A stretch of 9,657 nucleotides of DNA from Campylobacteraceae bacterium (GTDB taxonomy: Bacteria > Campylobacterota > Campylobacteria > Campylobacterales > Sulfurospirillaceae), in assembly GCA_027055635.1 (NCBI GenBank), contig JALUMZ010000159.1, positions 1-9,657 of the forward strand, written 5' to 3'. Positions 1 through 6,473 of this stretch are shown one piece after another; position 1 is the stretch's first letter, and every line of letters starts with the position of its first letter. The position numbers and the translations under genes are program-made. The notes under the pieces are model-generated. The model was given only the letters and a program-made list of their open reading frames with translations. It had not been told where the DNA came from and ran no database searches.

Positions 1-614
1 TAACTACTGTCAAATCCATATCGGGAGATAGAGAAAGCAATGTATTAGAATATATGCTCTCTTTTCCTATATCACTTACTCACTACTACTGGGGAAAGAT
101 GCTTGGAAGATTTTTGACCGTATTTTTGCCTGTGATATTCGCATTAATTTTAGGCATTGTTTTTGGAATTATCAAAGGTGGCAATCTACCATGGGCGATG
201 ATAAGTCTATATTCTGCTCTTCTGTTTGCCATGTGTTTTGTGTTTTTAGGTATAGCATTTTTTGTATCTACTATTGTAAAGTCATCAGATATCGCAGTAG
301 GAAGTTCATTTATGATATGGATAATTCTTTTGGCTTTTATCGATATTGCCCTTATTGGCTTGATGCTTCAAGGAAGAGCAAGTGATGGGCTAATCATAAC
401 AATAGCTCTCTTAAATCCCATAGAGGTTTTTAGAATAGGTGCTATATCTCTATTTGATCCGGAATTGACCGTCATAGGTCCTGTGGCATACTATCTTCTT
501 GATACTTTAGGAGCAAAATTGTTAATGATTTATTCAATTTTTTATCCTATAATACTTGGACTAATCTTCTCATTTATGGGATATATCACATTTAAGAAAA
601 AAGATTTACTATAG
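1..614 (+). CDS. nosY: ABC-2 type permease NosY, 5' end outside the window
   Basis: The reading frame is open to the left edge: in-frame codons start at base 3 and precede the first visible ATG at 54, so that ATG is internal. About 203 residues are visible; the family is usually near 270. The first visible stretch contains SGDRESNVLEYMLSFPIS, the typical cytoplasmic loop of ABC-2 permeases that couples to the ATPase. It is followed by about five strongly hydrophobic segments and a basic FKKKDLL tail. NosY is the inner-membrane partner of the ATPase NosF and the periplasmic protein NosD. Together they supply sulfur and/or copper for the CuZ centre of nitrous oxide reductase. The assignment to NosY rather than a generic permease rests on the NosL-family gene 8 bases downstream, matching the nosF-nosY-nosL order known from Wolinella and Sulfurimonas. 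Family is secure; the exact name is inferred from context. Confidence 0.82.
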   Translation, partial: TTVKSISGDRESNVLEYMLSFPISLTHYYWGKMLGRFLTVFLPVIFALILGIVFGIIKGGNLPWAMISLYSALLFAMCFVFLGIAFFVSTIVKSSDIAVGSSFMIWIILLAFIDIALIGLMLQGRASDGLIITIALLNPIEVFRIGAISLFDPELTVIGPVAYYLLDTLGAKLLMIYSIFYPIILGLIFSFMGYITFKKKDLL

Positions 615-622
615 GAGTTAAA

Positions 623-1087
623 ATGAAAAAGTTTATATTGATAATCGCTATATTGGCAGTCAGCCTTTTTGCCGGAGAGATAAAGTTACTAGATAAAAAT
701 GCAAATGACCCTGCATATCAACTTCCACTTAAGAAATATCCAGCGTTTTTATGTGAAGCAACTCTAAAAAACGGAAAAATTGTCCAATTTGTCTCCGTAA
801 AAGCTATGATGCAAGTATTTTTCCATCAAAAATACTTCATAGACCATAAATACATAGACTCAAATATAAAAGATATGTTTGTACAAGACTATCTAAGCGG
901 AAAAAAGATAAATGCAAAAGATGCCCTATATGTATTTGGAAGCAAAGTTATAGGACCACACGGCGATGATTTGATACCTCTTGAAAATGAAGCTAGCGCA
1001 AAGCTTTTTGGCATAAAATTTGGTGGAACAAGAACACTTCATTATGACAAATTAAGTGTTGGACTCATCAGATATCTTGACATGTAA
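623..1087 (+). CDS. nosL: NosL-family accessory protein, divergent, with signal peptide
   Basis: This 154-residue protein starts at ATG 623. An AGGAG (613-617) overlaps the nosY stop and sits 5 bases upstream. Residues 1-17 form a signal peptide (MKKF, then a hydrophobic core ending LFAG), so the product is periplasmic or membrane-anchored. The body has the NosL/MerB-like layout: one Cys at 44 (FLCEA), a strand region with NGKIVQF, then VQDYLSGKKINAKDALYVFGS (split motif, about 88-107), GPHGDDLIPL (111-120), and a closing ASAKLFGIKFGGT segment. NosL is a Cu(I) chaperone for NosZ maturation. Classical NosL has a Cys-Gly-Met copper site and a second Asp-Asp-x-Gly-Cys motif. Here only one Cys remains and it is not followed by Met; Met62-Met63 may substitute. 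Position directly after nosY supports the name. Function by family; metal binding in this divergent form is uncertain. Confidence 0.75.
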   Translation: MKKFILIIAILAVSLFAGEIKLLDKNANDPAYQLPLKKYPAFLCEATLKNGKIVQFVSVKAMMQVFFHQKYFIDHKYIDSNIKDMFVQDYLSGKKINAKDALYVFGSKVIGPHGDDLIPLENEASAKLFGIKFGGTRTLHYDKLSVGLIRYLDM

Positions 1088-1118
1088 AAACAGATTGTAA
1101 ATATAAAAAGAGTATGAT

Positions 1119-1427
1119 ATGAAAATCAAAAGTTATTCTGTCTTGCTTTTTATATTTACTATTTTATCAACTCTTTTTTTTCAAATTTCATATCTTAAAC
1201 ACAAAGACAAAAAAGAGGATGAAAAGAGAGCTTTTATACATATCATAGGTTTGCCCGATTTGGCAATATCAAATGAAGTTCACTATGTAAGGCATCGTAG
1301 TTTAAGTGACACATTTTCACTTTTTAGCAACTCTCCTTCGCTTGGTGAAAATTTTCCATCAACTTTTGTATATAACTACTCAGCTATTCAGAAAAATCTA
1401 CCATCAAGGATAAAAATTGAAAAATAG
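1119..1427 (+). CDS. Small N-terminally anchored periplasmic protein of unknown function
   Basis: This is a 102-residue protein with an AAAAGAG ribosome-binding stretch 6 bases before ATG 1119. Residues 7-25 form one hydrophobic segment after a short basic start. A charged linker follows (KHKDKKEDEKR, 27-37), so the rest most likely faces the periplasm as a membrane-anchored domain. The C-terminal half (GLPDLAISNEVHYVRHRS, then two SLSD/SPSLGENFPSTFVY stretches) has many Pro, Ser, His and aromatic residues and no Cys. I do not recognise a named family. It begins 31 bases after nosL, and its last 11 bases overlap the start of the FtsX-type permease, which implies translational coupling. A role as a periplasmic partner of that transporter is an inference from position only. 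Confidence 0.7.
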   Translation: MKIKSYSVLLFIFTILSTLFFQISYLKHKDKKEDEKRAFIHIIGLPDLAISNEVHYVRHRSLSDTFSLFSNSPSLGENFPSTFVYNYSAIQKNLPSRIKIEK

Positions 1428-2604
1428 ATTAAATAAATTTTTATTTGATTTTTCAGTACTCTCAATCTTTAGAAGAGGAAGCAAGAACATCTTCATATTT
1501 TTTGTTTTTACTCTACTTATATTTTTGTTGAGCTCCATTTTGTTTATCTCAAACTCAATAAAGAGTGAACTAGATATAACTATCAATTCTTTACCGGATA
1601 TTACAGTCCAAAGACTACAAGCCGGTCGAGCTATAAATATGCCTCTCTCAAGAGTGAACAGGCTTTTAGCGATAGATGGAGTTAAAGCCGTGATTCCAAG
1701 AGTATGGGGTTATTACTACTTTGCAAATGCGGGAGTAAATTTTTCTGTTGTAGGCATTGATCAATTTGAAGATCAATATAGAGATTTATATACAAAATTA
1801 TGTGATAAGTTCAACTTTGACAGACTCAAAATTGACTCAGGCATGTTAATAGGAAGCGGAATAGATAAGATATTGAAAAACAACTTTTATCAAGGCTATT
1901 TTAACTTTGTTAAGCCAGACGGCAGTCTAATCAAAGTAAAAATTGATGGGATTTTCAATGGTGATACTAAACTAGAATCAAGCGATATAATTGTAATGCC
2001 AAGCAAAAAAGTGAGAGAAATTTTTGGTATGAAGCCAGATGAAGCAGTAGATTTTGTCATTAAAATTGCAAATCCATCAGAAATACCAAATATTGCAAGC
2101 AAAATCACTCAATTATATCCTGATAGCAGAGTTATCACCAAAGAGGATTTAAAGATAAGTTACCAAAATCTGTTTGACTACAAAGGTGGTCTATTCTTAG
2201 CTCTGTTTGTCATCAGCGCATTTACCTTCTTTATGATTATTTATGATAAAGCAAGTGGCGTAAGTTCTGATGAAAAAAGAGAGATAGGGATACTAAAAGC
2301 TGTCGGATGGACGATAGATGATATACTAAAAGAGAAATTTTATGAAGCCTTCATCATCTCTTTTGTCTCCTTCATAACGGCTCTTTGTCTCTCTATTTTT
2401 TATGTCTATTTTTTAAATGCACCACTTTTAAAAAATATCTTCATAGGATACTCTAGCTTAAAACCAGAATTTGATCTACCTTTTTGCTTTGATTTTCAGA
2501 CATTTTCTATCATATTTTTTCTAACGGTTCCTATATATATAGCTGCTACTATTATACCCTCTTGGAGAGTAGCATCTATGGATGCTGATGAGGTGATGAG
2601 ATGA
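1417..2604 (+). CDS. FtsX/MacB-type ABC transporter permease
   Basis: This 395-residue protein starts at TTG 1417, with AAGGA (1406-1410) 6 bases upstream inside the preceding gene. Topology is that of the FtsX/MacB/LolC class: TM1 about 24-47, a large periplasmic domain about 50-250, then TM2 about 257-277, TM3 about 311-332 and TM4 about 361-380. The cytoplasmic loop after TM2 has EKREIGILKAVG (286-297), and the C-terminus ends PSWRVASMDADEVMR. Both are hallmark coupling motifs of this class. Such permeases do not usually move substrate through a membrane channel. They convert ATP hydrolysis into periplasmic movement, as in lipoprotein extraction, efflux-pump driving and cell-wall hydrolase control. 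Its stop overlaps the start of the ATPase gene. The cargo is unknown; location in a nos operon suggests a periplasmic or outer-membrane factor of N-oxide respiration, which is inference. Confidence 0.9.
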   Translation: MKNRLNKFLFDFSVLSIFRRGSKNIFIFFVFTLLIFLLSSILFISNSIKSELDITINSLPDITVQRLQAGRAINMPLSRVNRLLAIDGVKAVIPRVWGYYYFANAGVNFSVVGIDQFEDQYRDLYTKLCDKFNFDRLKIDSGMLIGSGIDKILKNNFYQGYFNFVKPDGSLIKVKIDGIFNGDTKLESSDIIVMPSKKVREIFGMKPDEAVDFVIKIANPSEIPNIASKITQLYPDSRVITKEDLKISYQNLFDYKGGLFLALFVISAFTFFMIIYDKASGVSSDEKREIGILKAVGWTIDDILKEKFYEAFIISFVSFITALCLSIFYVYFLNAPLLKNIFIGYSSLKPEFDLPFCFDFQTFSIIFFLTVPIYIAATIIPSWRVASMDADEVMR

Positions 2605-3269
2605 TAGAGTTAAGAAATGTAACAAAAGAGTTTAAAGTCGGAGCAAATGATAAAGTAGTTGCCCTAAAAAATATCAACTTAAGAGTAAAAAAAGGTGAAA
2701 TAGTCCTTTTAAAAGGTCCTAGCGGAAGTGGAAAGAGTACAATTCTTTCACTAATTGCTGCACTAAATAAACCAACAAGTGGAGAAGTGATAGTGGATGG
2801 GAAGCGAGTTTCAAAACTAGCTGACAACTTTACTTCACTATTTAGAAGAGAAAATATAGGATTTATATTTCAAAGATACAATCTCATTCCAACTCTTAGT
2901 GCAAGAGAAAATGTCATAGTTCCGCTTATTCCATCAAATCCGGATAGTGATTGGCTAGAAGATAGACTAAAAGAACTTTTTCAAAACTTTTCACTTGAAT
3001 CAAAGATGGATGTTATAGTAAAAAATCTCTCAGGAGGTGAGCAGCAAAGAGTCGCTATCGCAAGAGCTCTTATAAATAATCCTAGCATAATAATAGCAGA
3101 TGAACCAACAGCAAATTTGGATAAAAAACTATCTTTGGAATTTATCGAAATATTAAAAAAACTAAAAAACGGACACAATAGTATCATAATAGCTTCACAT
3201 GACCCTCTCTTTTTTGATTTAGATTTCATAGACAGGCAGATTGATATACACAATGGAGAGATTATTTAA
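2601..3269 (+). CDS. LolD/MacB-type ABC transporter ATP-binding protein
   Basis: This 222-residue ATPase is complete in every motif. It has Walker A GPSGSGKST (39-47), the Q-loop Gln91, the signature LSGGEQQR (143-150), Walker B IIIADEPT (163-170) with D-loop ANLD (171-174), and the switch His200. Length and the QRYNLIPTLSARENV segment are typical of the LolD/MacB/FtsE branch that pairs with FtsX-like permeases. Its ATG overlaps the stop of the permease gene (ATGA at 2601-2604), so the two are almost certainly translated together and form one transporter. It is distinct from NosF, the partner of NosY, which belongs to the ABC-2 branch and would lie upstream of this window. The substrate cannot be read from the ATPase. 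Confidence 0.95.
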   Translation: MIELRNVTKEFKVGANDKVVALKNINLRVKKGEIVLLKGPSGSGKSTILSLIAALNKPTSGEVIVDGKRVSKLADNFTSLFRRENIGFIFQRYNLIPTLSARENVIVPLIPSNPDSDWLEDRLKELFQNFSLESKMDVIVKNLSGGEQQRVAIARALINNPSIIIADEPTANLDKKLSLEFIEILKKLKNGHNSIIIASHDPLFFDLDFIDRQIDIHNGEII

Positions 3270-4231
3270 TGCTTCTTACTCCTGAAATCATCACTATTTT
3301 AGCGCTTGATTTTATTTTTCTATTTTTTGGGATTATTGCTTTTTTTATCAGTATCAAAATAGTAAAATTTTGGAATCTAAACTCCACTAGTAATCTGCAG
3401 TACAAATTAGAAAAACAGAGCTTTTTGGTAGCTACTATCATAAAGTATATATTTATAGTTAAATTACCTCTATTTCTATTTTTTATATTTACAGCAGACA
3501 AGCTATCAGATGTCATCACAGGTGCCATGTGCGGTGCAGGGGTCGTAAACTCTGTAAGCTTTGGCTCTGCTATGTTTTTTTATAAGATATTAAACCTATA
3601 TATATTTGGTTTTTGGCTAGTTCTTCACCACTTTGATTTAAAAAATGAAAATCAACCATATACAAAATATAAATTTTGGCTCTATATTGTTGGTTTTATC
3701 TTTTTGCTTATTGAAATATATCTTGAGATCGATTTTTTCACTTCACTAGATGTGAGTAAACTTGTCAGTTGTTGTGGCACTCTCTTCTCTGCTGCCTCGA
3801 CTTCATCTTTTTCTTTTATATTTACTATAAATAAGCTCTATTTTGTATATTTGTTTTATGCTGTCTTTACACTTTTAATTTTATCGTATATACTTAAAAA
3901 TTCATGGATGATTCTTGGTCTAAATATTGTATATGTGTTTATATCTATCATCTCTTTAATTATATTTTTTGGAACTTATATCTATCAACTTCCTACCCAT
4001 CATTGTCCTTTTTGTATGCTTCAAAAAGATTATGATTATATAGGTTATGTGTTGTACATAACTCTTTATATCGGTACATTTTATGGAGTTAGTGGAGCTA
4101 TTATGTCTATTTTAGAGAAGAATAAAGAGAAATTTTACTATAATGTATCTATTGTGTTTAATATCATTTATGCGCTCATTGTTAGTGCATATCCGATCAC
4201 TTATTACATAAAAAATGGAGTTTGGTTATGA
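3269..4231 (+). CDS. Polytopic membrane protein with paired cysteine motifs, unknown function
   Basis: This 320-residue protein has about eight predicted hydrophobic segments and is very rich in Phe, Ile, Leu and Tyr. I do not recognise a named family. The striking feature is three groups of thiols near segment ends: MCGAG (Cys88), SCCG (Cys168-Cys169), and HHCPFC (His244-His245-Cys246, Cys249). The last has a CxxC spacing preceded by two His. Such sites suit thiol-disulfide exchange or soft-metal (copper) handling at the periplasmic face. The ATG shares one base with the stop of the ATPase gene (TAATG), and its own stop overlaps the next gene, a NosL-family protein. That context favours a role in copper or thiol delivery linked to the nos system. 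This is inference; a membrane cofactor-binding or quinone-linked role is equally possible on sequence alone. Confidence 0.8.
   Translation: MLLTPEIITILALDFIFLFFGIIAFFISIKIVKFWNLNSTSNLQYKLEKQSFLVATIIKYIFIVKLPLFLFFIFTADKLSDVITGAMCGAGVVNSVSFGSAMFFYKILNLYIFGFWLVLHHFDLKNENQPYTKYKFWLYIVGFIFLLIEIYLEIDFFTSLDVSKLVSCCGTLFSAASTSSFSFIFTINKLYFVYLFYAVFTLLILSYILKNSWMILGLNIVYVFISIISLIIFFGTYIYQLPTHHCPFCMLQKDYDYIGYVLYITLYIGTFYGVSGAIMSILEKNKEKFYYNVSIVFNIIYALIVSAYPITYYIKNGVWL
4217..4230 (+). promoter_or_regulatory. Ribosome-binding site that fixes the start of the second NosL gene
   Basis: GGAG at 4217-4220 lies 7 bases before ATG 4228 but only 1 base before the in-frame TTG at 4222. The ATG is therefore the real start. 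It also gives the ATGA stop-start overlap seen at other junctions in this operon. Confidence 0.75.
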
Positions 4232-4737
4232 TAAAAAAAGCTATATTGGTTATTTTTCCTATTTTGGTTCTACTTGGACTTTTATACTATAAATTAGAAT
4301 CAAATCAAAAAAGCGAGGAGATGAGAAATATCAAAAAGATACCGCTAAAGATAATTCCAAACAAGATGCAAGACCCACAATGTCATATGTATCTCTCGGG
4401 CAACTCTTTTGCAGTAGAAGTAATCACAAAAGATTATAAAACACACTTTTTTGATGATCCCGGATGCTCTATTCTTTGGATGAAATCCCAAAATATTAAT
4501 CCTAAAGATGTTACAATTTGGGCTTATACGATAGATACAAACAAGTGGATAGATGCCAAAAAAGCATATTATAGTATAAGTGATTTCCAGACACCCATGC
4601 ATTATGGATTTGGAGTATATGAAAGAAATAGAAAAAACTTTATAAGTTTTGATGAAATGAGACTTAGAATGTTAAGAGGAGAAAATATGACAAATCCAAA
4701 AATCAGAAAAAAGATACTACAAGGAGACAACAGATGA
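4228..4737 (+). CDS. Second NosL-family protein with intact Cys/Met motifs, membrane anchored
   Basis: From ATG 4228 the product has 169 residues. Residues 4-20 form an N-terminal anchor, with the rest in the periplasm. Family motifs are clear: QCHMYL (Cys52, Met54), then THFFDDPGCSILWM (Asp76-Asp77, Cys80, Met85), then NKWIDAKKAYY and TPMHYGFGVYE (Met124, His125). These match the NosL pattern of C-x-M, D-D-x-G-C and T-P-M-x-x-G, so the copper-binding residues missing from the nosL at 623 are present here. The C-terminal 40 residues are basic and lack family motifs. The gene overlaps the preceding stop by ATGA and the following start by ATGA. It may serve as the true copper chaperone for NosZ, or serve another copper enzyme. 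Family assignment is fairly secure; the division of labour with the other copy is inferred. Confidence 0.8.
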   Translation: MIKKAILVIFPILVLLGLLYYKLESNQKSEEMRNIKKIPLKIIPNKMQDPQCHMYLSGNSFAVEVITKDYKTHFFDDPGCSILWMKSQNINPKDVTIWAYTIDTNKWIDAKKAYYSISDFQTPMHYGFGVYERNRKNFISFDEMRLRMLRGENMTNPKIRKKILQGDNR

Positions 4738-5258
4738 AAAGACCAGAACCGATAGATAAAGAGATTATTTTAGACAACACAAAATATATAGAATCTCAAA
4801 CAGATAAAAAAGGTATTATAATAGAGTGCAATGACTACTTTGCAGAGATCTCCGGATATCCAAAAGAGGAACTTTTAGGACAACCTCACAGCATCGTAAG
4901 ACATCCAGATATGCCTCGTATTGCATTTAAGCTTTTATGGGATAGAATCCAAAATGGTAAAAATCTAACAGCCGTTATAAAGAACTTAGCAAAAGATGGA
5001 AGATATTATTGGGTATTTACGCATTTTGAAATCATAAGAGATATCAATACGAAAGAGATCAAAGGATATAGAGCCTATAGAAAAGCAGTATCTAAGCATA
5101 TAGCTGATATATTACTTCCTCTTTATAAAAAACTTGTTGAAATTGAAAAAGATGGTGGCATGGAAGCAAGCGAAAAATATTTAAATGATTTTTTAGCCCA
5201 AAAGGGCGATGATATCACCATAGATAATTTAATGGAAGAGATACATAGATTTTATTAG
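4734..5258 (+). CDS. Stand-alone Aer-like PAS domain protein, predicted FAD redox sensor
   Basis: This 174-residue soluble protein has a single PAS domain at about 15-115 and a helical C-terminal tail of about 55 residues. It has no HAMP, methyl-accepting, kinase or GGDEF domain and no membrane segment. The core follows Aer closely: CNDYFAEISGYPKEELLGQP (31-50), IVRHPDMP (54-61), and IKNLAKDGRYYWV (82-94). In E. coli Aer, residues R57, H58, D60, W70 and N85 are important for FAD binding; here R56, H57, D59, W69 and N84 occupy the same places. A flavin cofactor is thus likely and the protein probably reports redox state. The output partner is not encoded in the chain, so it must act by protein contact. 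ATG 4734 overlaps the previous stop. The TAG stop at 5256-5258 is part of the repeat flanking the inserted element. Confidence 0.88.
   Translation: MKRPEPIDKEIILDNTKYIESQTDKKGIIIECNDYFAEISGYPKEELLGQPHSIVRHPDMPRIAFKLLWDRIQNGKNLTAVIKNLAKDGRYYWVFTHFEIIRDINTKEIKGYRAYRKAVSKHIADILLPLYKKLVEIEKDGGMEASEKYLNDFLAQKGDDITIDNLMEEIHRFY
5252..5258. repeat. Left copy of 7-bp direct repeat TTATTAG, candidate target-site duplication
   Basis: TTATTAG directly abuts the left end of the palindromic element and contains the TAG stop codon of the PAS gene. An identical copy abuts the right end, as expected of a target duplication at insertion. Confidence 0.65.
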
Positions 5259-5376
5259 CTGACCTTACGCACTTTTTTTCTCGAAAAGTCCTACTTTTCG
5301 TAAGCTTTAGGGGGTTGTAGGGACTTTAGTCCCTGCCACTTTTATGAGCTTTGCTCATTGTAGTGCGTAAGGTCGG
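5259..5376. mobile_element. Cloverleaf-shaped miniature inverted-repeat element (MITE-like)
   Basis: The 118-base insert has 13-bp perfect inverted termini, GACCTTACGCACT (5261-5273) and AGTGCGTAAGGTC (5362-5374). With G-U pairs the RNA stem extends outward into the flanking repeats. Inside are three separate perfect hairpins: CGAAAAGT/ACTTTTCG (5282-5289 with 5293-5300, loop CCT), AGGGACT/AGTCCCT (5319-5325 with 5328-5334, loop TT) and ATGAGC/GCTCAT (5344-5349 with 5353-5358, loop TTT). The whole folds as a four-way junction in RNA or single-stranded DNA. No reading frame of useful size lies in it. A 7-bp direct repeat flanks it. It carries G runs (GGGGG 5310-5314) unlike the surrounding AT-rich DNA. 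It lacks tRNA landmarks such as a GTTCRA T-loop. The best reading is a non-autonomous mobile palindromic unit; a structured regulatory RNA is the alternative. Confidence 0.72.
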
Positions 5377-5383
5377 TTATTAG
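5377..5383. repeat. Right copy of 7-bp direct repeat TTATTAG, candidate target-site duplication
   Basis: This is the exact match of 5252-5258, directly after the right end of the element. Joining the two flanks at one copy restores a continuous PAS-stop to regulator-RBS sequence, with only 15 bases between the stop and the regulator start. Confidence 0.65.
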
Positions 5384-5398
5384 TTTGAAAGGATATTT

Positions 5399-6043
5399 TT
5401 GAAAGATTTACTAAAACAAATTCCTATTTTTGAGAATTTTAGCGATGATGATTTGGTATATCTCCAAAATATTTCAACAGTAAAAGTATTTGAAAAAAAC
5501 AGGGTCATCTTTTTTAAAGGGGATGACTCCAAATATCTACATATACTACTAGACGGCAATGTTAAAATCTATAAAAATAACATAAGAGGAAATGAAGTAG
5601 TATTAAAAATTCTAAATACTCCATCTTTGATAGCTGAGTTAGCAAACTTGGAACATATGCCATACCCGTCTAGTTGCTCTACACTACTCAACTCAAAAAT
5701 ACTGTTGGTTGATTTTGAAAAATTTGAAAAACACTTTCTAAATAATACAAAATTTTTGTTTATGTTCGTAAAATCACTAACAAAAACTATATTGATGCTA
5801 GAAAAAACAATCTCTTTAAATCTTACTCTAGATTCAACATCAAAAGTAGCAAAGCATATATATGAAACTTTTCCAAACTCTTGCCACATGAATCATAAGA
5901 TCACTGCTTCAACACTCAACATGACTCCTGAAACATACTCAAGAATTATAAGAAAATTTAAAAATGAGAATTTAATAAAAGAGGAAAATGGTGGATTTAC
6001 TATTTTAAATGAAAATCGACTAAAGGAGTACTTTGATATATAA
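5399..6043 (+). CDS. Crp/Fnr family transcription regulator, DNR-type without Fe-S cysteines
   Basis: This 214-residue regulator starts at TTG 5399, with AAAGGA (5388-5393) 5 bases upstream. A cyclic-nucleotide-binding-like sensor domain spans about 8-120 and opens with IPIFENFSDDDL; GDDSKYLHILLDGNVKIY lies at 41-58. A dimer helix follows at about 120-145, then a winged helix at about 150-205. The recognition helix has TPETYSRIIRKF (176-187); Glu178, Ser181 and Arg182 match E209, S212 and R213 of E. coli FNR, which read the TTGA half-site. There is no N-terminal cysteine cluster (only Cys93 and Cys162), so oxygen sensing by a 4Fe-4S cluster is unlikely. This fits DNR/NnrR/NssR-type NO-responsive regulators, some of which bind heme. 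TTGAC boxes lie directly after its stop and before nirS, so it is the likely local activator. The exact signal is inferred. Confidence 0.9.
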   Translation: MKDLLKQIPIFENFSDDDLVYLQNISTVKVFEKNRVIFFKGDDSKYLHILLDGNVKIYKNNIRGNEVVLKILNTPSLIAELANLEHMPYPSSCSTLLNSKILLVDFEKFEKHFLNNTKFLFMFVKSLTKTILMLEKTISLNLTLDSTSKVAKHIYETFPNSCHMNHKITASTLNMTPETYSRIIRKFKNENLIKEENGGFTILNENRLKEYFDI

Positions 6044-6092
6044 TTGACCTATATCAATAAACTTTTAACAAAACTGATGTATAATTCCAAAA
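6044..6092 (+). promoter_or_regulatory. FNR/DNR-type box and class II promoter for the accessory operon
   Basis: TTGAC-CTAT-ATCAA (6044-6057) begins immediately after the regulator stop. A perfect -10 TATAAT lies at 6080-6085, 22 bases after the box. This predicts a start site near 6092 and puts the box centre (6050.5) at about -41.5, the classical activating position for FNR-family proteins. No good -35 is needed or seen. The same layout precedes nirS. AGGAG (6101-6105) then serves the first gene. Confidence 0.78.
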
Positions 6093-6110
6093 AATTAAAT
6101 AGGAGTTAAT

Positions 6111-6470
6111 ATGTCTGATTTACAAATCGCAAAACCAGATGATGCGAAAGAGATAAAAGTTGAAGGTCAAACTGTACCTTTTTTTGAGTATAAAATAGGA
6201 GAAACTACATATATAGAGTTTGACACATCAAGATGTGGACCTCCGGAGCCTATGGTAAATGCTATGCTTGCAGTTGGTCTAATCAAAGACAAAAATACAA
6301 AAGTTATCATGATAAACCACAAAAGTCCTGCTGGATTACTTCCTAAAATAAATGCAAATTATAATATAGAAGAAGGCACAACAGAAGATGGAAAAGCAAA
6401 ATTGGTTTTTTCGTACAAAGAAGGCATGAGTGAAAAAGCTGATCTTAGTGACAAAAGTTGTGACGGATAA
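6111..6470 (+). CDS. DUF2249-like small protein of the nir accessory operon
   Basis: This is a 119-residue cytoplasmic protein with no signal peptide or membrane segment; AGGAG lies 5 bases before ATG 6111. The centre reads IEFDTSRCGPPEPMVNAM (35-52), then VIMINHKSPAGLLPKI (65-80). This resembles the DUF2249/TusA-like pattern of D-x-R-x-x-x-PPEPM, a helix, then a strand with a His-containing turn and L-x-P. DUF2249 proteins are frequent neighbours of nitrite and nitric oxide reductase genes in denitrifiers, with no established biochemical role. Cys42 sits directly before GPPEP and a second Cys lies near the C-terminus (117). It is the first gene after the box-containing promoter, so it should be strongly induced under denitrifying conditions. 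The next gene starts 3 bases after its stop. Family match is by motif reading only. Confidence 0.75.
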   Translation: MSDLQIAKPDDAKEIKVEGQTVPFFEYKIGETTYIEFDTSRCGPPEPMVNAMLAVGLIKDKNTKVIMINHKSPAGLLPKINANYNIEEGTTEDGKAKLVFSYKEGMSEKADLSDKSCDG

Positions 6471-6473
6471 AAA

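Noticed and set aside
1896..3528. Several antisense open frames of 70-90 residues opposite the ABC transporter genes
   Set aside because: They shadow well-supported genes, lack recognisable domains and have no plausible ribosome-binding sites or promoters.
4222..4227. Upstream TTG start for the second NosL gene
   Set aside because: The GGAG is only 1 base away from it, whereas ATG 4228 has proper spacing and the ATGA overlap.
5259..5376. tRNA or tRNA-like gene, because of the cloverleaf fold
   Set aside because: No GTTCRA T-loop, no 7-nt anticodon loop and no proper arm lengths; loops are 2-3 bases and the outer stem is 13 bp.
5259..5376. Plain bidirectional terminator after the PAS gene
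   Set aside because: The four stems, the perfect long termini and the flanking 7-bp direct repeat are better explained by insertion. There is no T run after the outer stem on the + strand.
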